Source of the DNA: Acidobacteriota bacterium
Lineage (GTDB): Bacteria > Acidobacteriota > Terriglobia > Bryobacterales > Bryobacteraceae
Length of the DNA stretch: 64,000 bases
Reading direction: 5' to 3'
Assembly: GCA_026393985.1 (NCBI GenBank)
Contig: JAPKZB010000081.1
Span: 1-64,000 of the forward strand
The notes below the pieces were generated by a model, which was not told where the DNA came from, ran no database searches, and worked only from the letters and a program-made list of their open reading frames with translations. The number at the start of each line of letters is the position of its first letter. Within the stretch, counting starts at the first letter, position 1. Positions 27,331-36,874 of this stretch are shown one piece after another. The position numbers and the translations under genes were made by a program.

Positions 27331-28602
27331 TTGAATCGTAAAATCCAGTTCGCCGTGATCACCTTCTCCGTTTTGCTGGTCGGGATGCTGCTGCTCGGCG
27401 CCTCCACCAAGAAGCAGTCCTCGCCGGAAGAGACTTATCGCCATATCGGAGTCTTCACCGAGGTCCTGTCCAAGATCAAGAGCGATTACGTGGAGGAGCC
27501 GGACATGAAGAATGTCACCCTCGGCGCTTTGAACGGACTGCTAGAATCGCTTGACCCGTACGCCTCCTACCTCGGTCCGGATCAGTACAAGCAGTATACG
27601 AAGATCTCGGCCGGCGCCAAGGCAGACGTGGGTCTGATCCTCGCCAAGCGCTTCGGCTATATCGCCATTGTGGGCGCCATCCCCGGCTCTCCGGCTGAAA
27701 AGGCGGGCTTGGGTACGGGCGATATGCTCGAGACCATCAACAATGTGAACACCCGCGACATGCCGCTGGCCTACGCCGAAATCATGCTGAAGGGCGACGC
27801 GGGCACGACGATTGAGTTCTCCGTGCTGCGGTTTACGCGGCCCGAGCCGCAGAAGGTTACCTTGACGCGCACGGCGATTGTGCTCCCGGCCGTCTCGAAC
27901 AAGATGCTTGCCGACAACATCGGCTACGTTCAGGTGCAGTCGCTGGCCGGCAGCCGTCTGGCCGATGTCGAAGCGGCGGTGAAGTCGCTAGAAAAGCAGG
28001 GCGCCAAGCGCTTCATTCTGGATCTGCGCAACTGTGCGACGGGTGACGCGGAGCAGGGCGTGGCACTCGCCAATCTGTTTGAGGGGCAAGCTCTGCTCAC
28101 CTACATTGAGGGACAGAAGCAGACACGCAAGAACTTCGCCGCCGTGGCGACGAAGGTGGCCAGCCGGCTGCCGCTCACCGTGGTGACCAATCGCGGTACG
28201 GCCGGCGCGGCCGAAGTGGCCGCCGCGGCGCTGCTCGAGGCAAAGCGCGCCCCCGTGGTGGGCGAACGCACATACGGCGATGCGGCCGTGCGGAAGACCA
28301 TCATGATGGACGACGGCGCGGCCGTCATTCTCTCCGTTGCCAAATACTACTCGCCTTCCGGCAAAGCCATTCAGGATACCGGCGTTACGCCTTCGGTGCC
28401 GGTCCTCGATCAGCAGAACGTGCCCACCGGAGACGAGGACGAAGACGCTCCGAAAGCGGAGCCGAAAAAGGCCGCCGAAGACGAAATCCTGAAGAAGGCC
28501 ATTGAGATCGCCATTAAAGGGGTTCCGCCCGAGGCCGCCGCCGCGGCCAAAACCGAGGGCGGCGAGAAGGGACTCGGTCCTCTGAACATCCCGAAACCTT
28601 AA
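27331..28602 (+). CDS. S41 (CtpA-like) protease homologue with replaced catalytic residues
   Basis: 423 aa from a TTG start chosen because GGGAGG precedes it by six bases and the signal anchor (FAVITFSVLLVGMLLLGAS) follows. Residues about 30-95 are the CtpA N-terminal helical part and about 105-185 a PDZ domain (GYIAIVGAIPGSPAEKAGLGTGDMLETI). The C-terminal protease domain is recognisable, but NRGTAGAAE replaces the usual N-x-G-S-A-S-A-S-E: the catalytic Ser position is Gly292, and 25 residues on, where Lys is required (FGKG), there is Asp317 (YGDAAV). The following Gln is Arg. It is therefore probably an inactive, periplasmic, membrane-anchored pseudoprotease. A charged tail (DEDEDAPKAEPKK) follows. 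The FmdB-like gene starts 10 bases downstream. Confidence 0.88.
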   Translation: MNRKIQFAVITFSVLLVGMLLLGASTKKQSSPEETYRHIGVFTEVLSKIKSDYVEEPDMKNVTLGALNGLLESLDPYASYLGPDQYKQYTKISAGAKADVGLILAKRFGYIAIVGAIPGSPAEKAGLGTGDMLETINNVNTRDMPLAYAEIMLKGDAGTTIEFSVLRFTRPEPQKVTLTRTAIVLPAVSNKMLADNIGYVQVQSLAGSRLADVEAAVKSLEKQGAKRFILDLRNCATGDAEQGVALANLFEGQALLTYIEGQKQTRKNFAAVATKVASRLPLTVVTNRGTAGAAEVAAAALLEAKRAPVVGERTYGDAAVRKTIMMDDGAAVILSVAKYYSPSGKAIQDTGVTPSVPVLDQQNVPTGDEDEDAPKAEPKKAAEDEILKKAIEIAIKGVPPEAAAAAKTEGGEKGLGPLNIPKP

Positions 28603-28611
28603 TAGTCAGCC

Positions 28612-28932
28612 ATGCCGATTTACGAGTATCACTGCCCAACCTGCAACACGAACTTTGACAAGATTCAGAAGTTTTCTGACGAGCCGTTGACCGTACACGA
28701 AGTGTGCGGGGGAGCTGTCGAGCGGGTGCTGTCAGCCCCCGCCTTCCAGTTCAAAGGCACCGGGTGGTATGTCACGGACTACAACAAATCCGGATCCAGC
28801 TCGCCCGCCTCGACGGGCGGCAAAGAACCCGCGGCCGCCAAGAGTACCGAAACCAAGGCCAAGACCGACAGCACGCCCGCGCCGGCGGCCTCGTCTTCTA
28901 CCCCTTCGAGCTCAACTACCACGAAAGAGTAA
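28612..28932 (+). CDS. FmdB-family zinc-ribbon protein
   Basis: 106 aa. The N-terminal 45 residues are the FmdB putative regulatory zinc ribbon: MPIYEYHCPTCNTNFDKIQKF with C8 and C11, then HEVCGG, where H29 and C32 would complete a CxxC...HxxC site instead of the usual four cysteines. A (V)ERVLSAPAFQFKGTGWY segment completes the family signature. The tail (residues 60-106) is Ser/Thr/Ala/Lys-rich and probably disordered. It lies between the S41-like gene and the Gfo/Idh/MocA pair and is likely co-transcribed. Function of the family is poorly defined. Confidence 0.88.
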   Translation: MPIYEYHCPTCNTNFDKIQKFSDEPLTVHEVCGGAVERVLSAPAFQFKGTGWYVTDYNKSGSSSPASTGGKEPAAAKSTETKAKTDSTPAPAASSSTPSSSTTTKE

Positions 28933-28937
28933 CGACC

Positions 28938-30262
28938 ATGTCCCTCTCGCGCCGCCATTTGCTGCAGACCGCCGCTCTGAGCCCGGCGGTAGCTTTACCA
29001 CAGGCTACTCCGAACGACCGGATCCGGTTCGCGACGATCGGCATCGGCGGCATGGGCACCGGCGACTCCGAATCGGCTTTGCGGACGGGCCTGACAGAGA
29101 TGGTGGCCGCCTCGGACATTTACCAGGGGCGGCTTGAGCGGGCAAAGGAGCGCTTCGGCAACCACCTTTTTACCACGCGCGACTACCGCGAGGTGCTCGC
29201 GCGGAAAGACATCGACGCGGTGATCATCGCCACGCCCGACCACTGGCACGCCCGCCTTGCCACCGAAGCGCTGGCGGCCGGCAAGGACGTGTATGTCGAA
29301 AAGCCCATGGTGCAGAGGGTCGAAGATGGTGTGCGCCTCGTCGAGGCTGCCCGAACCAGCGGCCGCATTCTGCAGGTCGGCTCGCAGCGCGTCTCGAGCA
29401 TTGTCTACGCCAAGGCTAAGGAGCTGCTCGAAAGCGGCGCTATTGGCGAACTCAATTTGGTGGAGGCGTGGTGGGATCGCAACTCGGCGATCGGCGCCTG
29501 GCAGTACTCGATTCCGCCGGATGCCACGCCGGCCAACATTGACTGGGATCGGTTTTTAGGCTCGGCGCCGAAGCGGCCGTTTGATCCGGTTCGCCCCTTC
29601 CGCTGGCGGAACTATCAGGATTACGGAACCGGTGTGGCGGGCGACCTGTTTGTTCACCTGTTCAGCGGGATGCACTACATCACGGGGGCGGCCGGGCCGA
29701 GCCGCGTCTTCGCCACCGGCGCGCTGCGCTACTGGAAAGACGGGCGCGACGTCCCGGACGTCATGGTAGGGTTGTACGACTACCCGGCCCGCGGCCGGAT
29801 GCCGGCGTTTAACCTGGCGCTGCGTGTGAACTTCGTCAACGGCGCGGGCGAAACAAGCGGGTTCCGGTTTGTCGGCAGTGAAGGCGTCTTGACGGTCGAT
29901 AGCGGGGTAACCGTGCAGCGGGTAACCCGCGAGAGCGAGCCGGGCTACACGATCGGAACCTTTCCGCGGAAGCTGCAGGAGCAGTATCTGGCCGATTACG
30001 GGAAGAAGTATCCCCCGCAGGCGCCCACCATGGACGCCATGCGGCCGCAGGGGCAGGACAGCTACCGCCCCGAGCGCGGCTACAGCGACCATCTCGATCA
30101 CCATCGCAACTTCTTCAGTGCCGTGCGCAGCCGGAAGCCGGTGGTGGAAGACGCGCGGTTCGGGCTGCAGGCAGCGGGTCCGGCGCTGCTATCGAACCGC
30201 AGCGTCGCCGAGCAGAAGGCATTTCGCTGGAACCCGGAAACGTTTACGGCAGAGGCAATCGG

Positions 30263-30266
<4 letters not shown>
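28938..30266 (+). CDS. Tat-exported Gfo/Idh/MocA-type oxidoreductase
   Basis: 442 aa from ATG 28938; an earlier in-frame start lies inside the FmdB gene and is rejected. A twin-arginine signal (SRRHLLQTAALSPAVALPQA) is followed by a Rossmann NAD(P)-binding domain (RFATIGIGGMGTGDSESAL), then VDAVIIATPDHWH-type sequence (DAVIIATPDHWHARLATEAL) and the EKP motif (VYVEKPM). The C-terminal alpha/beta domain holds DLFVHLFSGMHYITG, with a His that is catalytic in the family. It is expected to oxidise or rearrange sugars in the periplasm with a tightly bound cofactor, as known for glucose-fructose oxidoreductase. It is very similar to the next gene and overlaps it by ATGA. Confidence 0.92.
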
Positions 30267-31492
<1,226 letters not shown>

Positions 31493-32744
31493 AGAGCTTC
31501 TCGGGATCGCCATTGGCCTCAATGACCAGTTCGAGGAAGGCGATGTGCATCTCCTCGGTCGTCTGGTCGCCCCAGCGGACGCTGGCGGCGGGGTCGGGGT
31601 TGAAGCGATTGTTGACGGAGTTGTCGAAGCCGGCCGTGGACTCGAGGCGGGTCCCCTTGGGCAGGTCTAGGGGTTTGGCGAGGACGTAGGTGGTCTGCCA
31701 GTTGAAGTCGTATTTGGGGACGGCGAGGACGGTTTCGGCGCGGCCGTCGGGATAGACAATACGGACGTTCATCTGTTTACCGCGGACGTGCATGTGGGGT
31801 TGGACGGAGAGCAGGCGCGCCGGCCGGGCGAGCGTCATCGCGGCTTGCGAAACGAAGCCATTGGCGTGGGGCGGGATGACGAAGTCGAGATCGCGGAGCG
31901 TGTCGATGGCGACGACGCGGTGGCGGGGAGCGGCGGGGGCGAAGTAGAGGGCGAACTCGCTGCGGTCGACGGCGGGCGCACCGCCGGGGTTGTAGTGCAT
32001 CTCAAAGACCAGGTCTGAGCCGGCGGGGATGAGCTTGGCGCCGTCCTCGAGCCAGGGCATGGGTTCGTAGCCGGGTTCGTAGCCGAGGACGAGTTGGCGG
32101 CGGTCGAAGACGCGTTCATGGGCGTGGCGTTTCGAGCGCTGGGCGGGGGTGGGCGTGAAGACTTCGTTGACCGGGAAGCCGGCGAGATAGCTCGAACCGG
32201 GGGGGCGAACAAAAGCATTGATGTGATGGACTACCTGGCGCTGGTCGATGCGGAACTCGGCGGCGCGCAGCCACGTGTCCTGTTTCAGATTGAGGGGGAT
32301 GATCAGGAAGGAGTAGGGCAGTTGGCCGGAGGCCGGGACGACGAAGCCGGGGACCTGAACGATGCGGTCGGGCTGGCCGAGTTTCCAGCGGCGGGGGCCG
32401 GAGGCAGGAGCGGACGAGTCGGGGGCGCTGCCCCGCGGCGCTCCGGCGTCGACCCAGGCGGCGAGGGTGGCGGTTTCGGCGGCAGTGAGGGAGCGGTCGT
32501 TGCGGAAGGAGTGGGCGCCGGGGGCGGCGTGCCAGGGGGGCATGCTCTGGCGGGCGACGGCCTGGCGGATGGCCTTGGCGAAAGGGCGGGTTTCGGCGTA
32601 GGAGGTGAAGGCCATCGGGGCGACCTCGCCCTTCTGATGGCACTGGACGCAACGGCGTTCGAGGATCGGCGCGACCTCCTTCCAGGTGGTTTCGGCCAAT
32701 AGGGGGGTGGCCAGCAGGAGCAGGCGCCAGAATCTCATGGTTCT

Positions 32745-32750
32745 ATTCTA
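32745..32750 (-). promoter_or_regulatory. TAGAAT -10-like box (candidate leaderless start)
   Basis: TAGAAT on the minus strand ends six bases before the ATG at 32738. The box overlaps the stop region of the upstream EamA gene, so it would give the cytochrome gene its own transcript. Confidence 0.5.
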
Positions 32751-33635
32751 CTTGCGCAGGGCCATGAGAACACAGCCGGTGACGACGATGCCGGCGCCGA
32801 GCAGCGTGAGGGGGTCGAGCGGTTCGGGCGCAATGTAGGCCGGCCAAATCCAGGCGGCAAGGCGCGTGAAGACTACAGTAAAGAGCGGCGTAGTGGCGAC
32901 GACGGCGCTGACGCGGGAGGCGGGCCAGACGGCGAGGGCTTCGCTGAACAAGCCATAGCTGATGAGGCTGTTCAGGCAACAGTAAAGGAGGAAGCACCAG
33001 CGGGTAGAGTCGAGGGCGGCCAGATGCGAGGGCGAGGCGCCGGGGATCATGGCGACGGAGCCGGCGGCGTAGATGAGCCACATAATGGCGATGGAGTTCA
33101 TGTCGCGCAGCAGCCGCTTTTGCGCGAGCGCATAGCTGGCCCACAGGAGAGCCGCGCCGAGCAGGACCAGGATACCCGTGGCGAAGGAGTCCGAAATGCC
33201 GGTCAGTTGGCGGTGGAAGAAGACGAGCATGCCGGCGGGAAGGATCCCGACGCCGACCCACTGCCAGCGGCCAAAGCGTTCTCCGAACCAACGTACGGCA
33301 CCGAAGATGACGAGAATGGGGGCGAGTTGAATGACGATTTGGGCGGTGGAGGGCGAGGTGAGGCGGAGCCCGAGCAGGAAGCCGAAGTTGTTGCCGGCAA
33401 AGCCGAGGAAGGCGAGCGCGAGGAACAACCAGCGCCGGTCGCCGAACTGGGCGCGACCGGGGAGATTGCCCTGCCAGCGGAGGAACAGACCAAGGCCGGC
33501 GGTGGCAACGACGTAGCGGACCCAGGTGATGGTCACCGCATCGACCTGTTCAGCAACGGGGCGGAGGGCGATGGGCAGACTGCCCCACAAGGCGGCGGTC
33601 AGGAGAGAGAGCACAAGGCCCACGGGAGGGAACAC
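32748..33635 (-). CDS. EamA (DMT superfamily) permease
   Basis: 295 aa from a GTG at 33635. Ten hydrophobic segments form two EamA repeats, for example LVLSLLTAALWGSLPIALRP, ITWVRYVVATAGLGLFLRW, WLFLALAFLGFAGNNFGFLLGL and a last segment LTLLGAGIVVTGCVLMAL. This is an inner-membrane transporter of the drug/metabolite family; the substrate cannot be predicted. It lies nine bases upstream of the cytochrome gene. A TACACT box ends eight bases before the GTG. Confidence 0.92.
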   Translation of the reverse strand: MFPPVGLVLSLLTAALWGSLPIALRPVAEQVDAVTITWVRYVVATAGLGLFLRWQGNLPGRAQFGDRRWLFLALAFLGFAGNNFGFLLGLRLTSPSTAQIVIQLAPILVIFGAVRWFGERFGRWQWVGVGILPAGMLVFFHRQLTGISDSFATGILVLLGAALLWASYALAQKRLLRDMNSIAIMWLIYAAGSVAMIPGASPSHLAALDSTRWCFLLYCCLNSLISYGLFSEALAVWPASRVSAVVATTPLFTVVFTRLAAWIWPAYIAPEPLDPLTLLGAGIVVTGCVLMALRK

Positions 33636-33643
33636 TACTTTTT

Positions 33644-33649
33644 AGTGTA
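33644..33649 (-). promoter_or_regulatory. TACACT -10-like box upstream of the EamA gene
   Basis: TACACT on the minus strand ends eight bases before the GTG start at 33635, within the 53-base region shared with the divergent M28 gene. Confidence 0.5.
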
Positions 33650-33688
33650 GCTGGCGGGCGGGTTGGTGCATCCGAACACAGGAAAACG

Positions 33689-35266
33689 ATGCGTGTGATT
33701 GGGATAATTCTGGCCGCCGCGGCGGCGCTGTGGGCAGCCGAGCCCGGGAAACTGGCGGCGAGTTGGTGGAAGCACGTCGAGATTCTCGCCGACGACAAGA
33801 TGGAGGGCCGCGACACCGGTTCGCCCGGCCACCGGATGGCGGCGAACTACGTGGCACAGGAGTTCGAGCGCAATGGGTTGAAGGCGGCCGGCACGGATGG
33901 CTATCTGCAGCCGGTTCCGTTTCAGGTGCGCCGGATTGATGAGGCCAACTCGAGCATCGAACTGATTCGGGACGGCCAAGCAGAGAAGATGCAGCTGGGC
34001 CGCGAGGTGACCATCGGGCTGCGCAGCGAACCGGCGGCGCGGGTGCAGGCCGGGCTGGTGTTTGCCGGCTACGGCTTCGCCGTCCCGGAGAAGGACTTTG
34101 ACGACATCGCCGGCATTGATATGAAGGGCAAGATCGTCGTGAGCATCAGCGGCGTGCCGGAGGGCATTCCAGCCGAGCTGTCCGCCCACTACCAGAGCGA
34201 ACGCGTCAAGCGGCTCCGCGAGGCCGGGGCCATCGGGCTGATCCTGATCCAGAACCCGGCGCAGATGGACGTGCCGTGGGCGCGGGCGAGCCGCGCGCGG
34301 CTGCTGCCGTCCATGAGCCTGGACGTACCGCCGAAGCCGGAGGAGGGCAGCCTGCAGATTGGCCTGGCCTGGAACGCCGAACACGGTGACAAGCTGCTGG
34401 CTGGCAGCGGCCACACCATGGCGGAGCTGCTCGCGCTGGCCACGGCCAAGAAGCGGCTGCCGCGGTTTGCGCTGCCAGTGGAGCTTCGCGCCGTGCAGGC
34501 CTACGAAAAAGAGAAGGTGGAGTCGCAGAACGTAGTGGCGCTGCTGCCGGGGACGGATTCGCAGCGTAAGAACGAAATCGTGGTGCTTTCGGCGCATCTG
34601 GACCATGTGGGCAAGAGCCGTGCCTTTGCCGGCGATGCGATCCATAACGGCGCGATGGACAACGCCTCGGGCGTGGCGGCGCTGCTCGAGATTGCGCGGG
34701 CGATCAAGGAGTCCGGCGTGAAGCTGAAGCGGAGCGTGGCGTTTGTGGCCGTGACGGGCGAAGAGAAGGGTCTACTGGGTTCGAAGTTCTACGCCGAGAA
34801 CCCGACGATACAGGGCAAGATGGTCAGCGAGTTAAACATGGACATGTTTTTGCCGATCCATCCGCTGCGGGTGATCAAGCTGCTGGGGGTGGACGAATCG
34901 GATCTCGGGCCGCGGTTTCAGCGCATCGCCGAGAAGCATGGCGTGAAGATTCAGCGCGACCCGCAGCCGGAGCGGAATATCTTCATCCGCAGCGACCAGT
35001 ACAATTTCGTCAAGCAGGGTGTGCCGTCGCTCTATCCGGCCTTTGGCGCCGAGCCGGGCAGCGAGGATGAAAAGACGCAGAAGGCTTGGCTGCAGGAGCG
35101 GTACCACGCGGTGTCGGACGATGTGAATCAGCCCGTGGATAAGGCCGGGGCGGCGAAGTTCATCGAGATTCTGATTGAGTTCACGCGCGAGGTGGCGGAT
35201 GCGCCCGCGGCACCGCAATGGAAGCCCGAGAGCTTTTTCCGCCGTTTTGTGAAGGCTGGGTCATAA
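33689..35266 (+). CDS. Secreted M28 family aminopeptidase with PA domain
   Basis: 525 aa. The signal peptide is MRVIGIILAAAAALWAAEPG. A protease-associated domain is inserted at about residues 110-240 (VFAGYGFAVPEKDFDDIAGIDMKGKIVV). The M28 catalytic core shows all zinc ligands: LSAHLDHVG (H and D), NGAMDNASGVA (bridging Asp), VTGEEKGLLGS (catalytic Glu pair), then a later Asp (NMDMF) and a C-terminal His (YHAVSDD). It is expected to release N-terminal amino acids from peptides outside the cytoplasm. GalT starts 10 bases downstream. The EamA gene is divergent. Confidence 0.93.
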   Translation: MRVIGIILAAAAALWAAEPGKLAASWWKHVEILADDKMEGRDTGSPGHRMAANYVAQEFERNGLKAAGTDGYLQPVPFQVRRIDEANSSIELIRDGQAEKMQLGREVTIGLRSEPAARVQAGLVFAGYGFAVPEKDFDDIAGIDMKGKIVVSISGVPEGIPAELSAHYQSERVKRLREAGAIGLILIQNPAQMDVPWARASRARLLPSMSLDVPPKPEEGSLQIGLAWNAEHGDKLLAGSGHTMAELLALATAKKRLPRFALPVELRAVQAYEKEKVESQNVVALLPGTDSQRKNEIVVLSAHLDHVGKSRAFAGDAIHNGAMDNASGVAALLEIARAIKESGVKLKRSVAFVAVTGEEKGLLGSKFYAENPTIQGKMVSELNMDMFLPIHPLRVIKLLGVDESDLGPRFQRIAEKHGVKIQRDPQPERNIFIRSDQYNFVKQGVPSLYPAFGAEPGSEDEKTQKAWLQERYHAVSDDVNQPVDKAGAAKFIEILIEFTREVADAPAAPQWKPESFFRRFVKAGS

Positions 35267-35276
35267 TAGGGGGTTC

Positions 35277-36278
35277 ATGCCCGAGCTTAGAAAAGACCCC
35301 GTCACCGGCCGTTGGGTGATTATTTCGACCGATCGCGCGAGGCGCCCCTCTGATTTTACCCGCGCCACAGTGGAGCCGACCGGCGCCCGCTTCTGCCCGT
35401 TTTGCTCCGGCAACGAAGATAAGACGCCGCCAGAGGTGTTGGCCTACCGGACCGACGGGCTGACGCACGGCGGGCGCTGGAGCCTGCGCGTGGTGCCGAA
35501 CAAGTTTCCTGCCCTGCGCGTTGAGGGAGACCTCGACCGGCAGGGAGAAGGCCTGTACGACCGCATGAACGGAGTGGGGGCGCACGAGGTGGTGATCGAG
35601 ACTCCGGACCACATGGCGACGCTGGCTTCGATGAGCGAGCGGCAGGTGGCCGAGTTGATCTGGGCGTTCCGCGACCGGGTGCTCGACCTCAAACGCGACA
35701 AGCGGCTGCGCTACATGATGCTGTTCAAGAACCACGGCGAGAGCGCCGGGGCTTCGCTCGAGCATCCGCACTCGCAGATTATCGCGCTGCCGGTGGTGCC
35801 CAAGCGGGTGCAGGAGGAGCTCGACGGCGCACGGAAGTACTTTGACTTCAAAGAGCGCTGCGTCTACTGCGACATGCTGCGGCAGGAGCTGAAAGACAGC
35901 GAACGGTTGATTCTGGCCACCGATGAGTTCGCGGGCATCTCACCGTTTGCCGCGCGCTTCCCGTTTGAAACCTGGATTATGCCGCGGCGGCACGAGTCTC
36001 ATTTCGAGGCGATCCGCGAAGCGGAGGTGCTGAATCTCGCCTGGGTGCTGCGAAACATTCTGCGGAAGATGGACCGGGTGCTCGAAAAGCCCGCCTTCAA
36101 CCTGATTGTGCATTCGGCCCCGGTGCAGGAGGCGGCCGCCGAGCACTATCACTGGCACATCGAAATCATTCCCAAGCTGACCCGCGTGGCGGGGTTTGAG
36201 TGGGGGACGGGTTTCTACATCAACCCGACGCCGCCCGAAGAGTCGGCTCGCTTTCTGCGGGAAGCGGGATTATCATAA
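35277..36278 (+). CDS. galT: Galactose-1-phosphate uridylyltransferase
   Basis: 333 aa, the usual length for the family. It starts with PELRKDPVTGRWVIIS, has zinc-site cysteines CPFC (C40, C43), the catalytic HPHSQ motif (nucleophilic H165) and a C-terminal EHYHWHIEIIP. It transfers UMP from UDP-glucose to galactose-1-phosphate in the Leloir pathway, in the cytoplasm. No other gal gene is next to it; the adjacent M28 peptidase and Tat-signal methyltransferase are unrelated in pathway. A second CxxC (CVYCDML) lies mid-protein. Related nucleotidyltransferases such as ADP-glucose phosphorylases are an alternative, so substrate specificity is not certain. Confidence 0.9.
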   Translation: MPELRKDPVTGRWVIISTDRARRPSDFTRATVEPTGARFCPFCSGNEDKTPPEVLAYRTDGLTHGGRWSLRVVPNKFPALRVEGDLDRQGEGLYDRMNGVGAHEVVIETPDHMATLASMSERQVAELIWAFRDRVLDLKRDKRLRYMMLFKNHGESAGASLEHPHSQIIALPVVPKRVQEELDGARKYFDFKERCVYCDMLRQELKDSERLILATDEFAGISPFAARFPFETWIMPRRHESHFEAIREAEVLNLAWVLRNILRKMDRVLEKPAFNLIVHSAPVQEAAAEHYHWHIEIIPKLTRVAGFEWGTGFYINPTPPEESARFLREAGLS

Positions 36279-36310
36279 CGACACAGGAGAGCCGGACAGG
36301 AGTGAGCCGC

Positions 36311-36874
36311 ATGCAGCGCCGAGTTTTTCTTTCTTCTCTTTCGTTCGCCGCCGGAGCGTGGGCGCAATCGGCGACCAAGCCTAAGCTGGACGTGCCCTAC
36401 GTGCCGACAACGGAGAAGGCGGTACAGGAGATGCTGAAGCTGGCGCAGGTGAAGAAGACCGATGTGCTGTACGACCTCGGCTGCGGCGACGGGCGGATTG
36501 TGATTGCGGCCGCCAAGCAGTACGGGGCGCGGGGCGTGGGCATCGATATCGACCCGCAGCGGATTCAGGAGGCGCGCGCGAACGCGCGGACGGCGGGTGT
36601 GGAATCGCTCGTCCGGTTTGAACAGAAAGACCTGTTTCAATCCGAGTTCGGCGAGGCGACCGTGGTGACGCTGTTTCTGCTGCCGAGCATCAACCTGAAG
36701 CTGCGGCCGCGGCTGCTGGCACAGTTAAAGCCGGGCACGCGTCTTGTTTCAAACACCTTCGACATGGGCGACTGGAAGCCGGAGAAGGTGGTTAACCTCG
36801 AGACCTACGAAGATCCGGAGTTCTACGGGCTGAGCCAGACGCTGTATCTGTGGACGATTCCCGCCCGGGGTTAA
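36311..36874 (+). CDS. Class I SAM-methyltransferase with twin-arginine signal peptide
   Basis: 187 aa from ATG 36311, chosen because AGGAG lies eight bases upstream; a GTG nine bases earlier would sit against that site. The first 20 residues (QRRVFLSSLSFAAGAWAQ) are a convincing Tat-type signal with RRVFL. The rest is a methyltransferase: VLYDLGCGDGRIVIAAA (motif I), GVGIDIDPQRI (motif II), FEQKDLF and VVTLFLLPSI. This resembles DOT1-like/PrmA-type small methyltransferases. Export is odd because SAM is cytoplasmic. The stop codon overlaps that of the convergent TPR gene at a TTAA. Confidence 0.85.
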   Translation: MQRRVFLSSLSFAAGAWAQSATKPKLDVPYVPTTEKAVQEMLKLAQVKKTDVLYDLGCGDGRIVIAAAKQYGARGVGIDIDPQRIQEARANARTAGVESLVRFEQKDLFQSEFGEATVVTLFLLPSINLKLRPRLLAQLKPGTRLVSNTFDMGDWKPEKVVNLETYEDPEFYGLSQTLYLWTIPARG

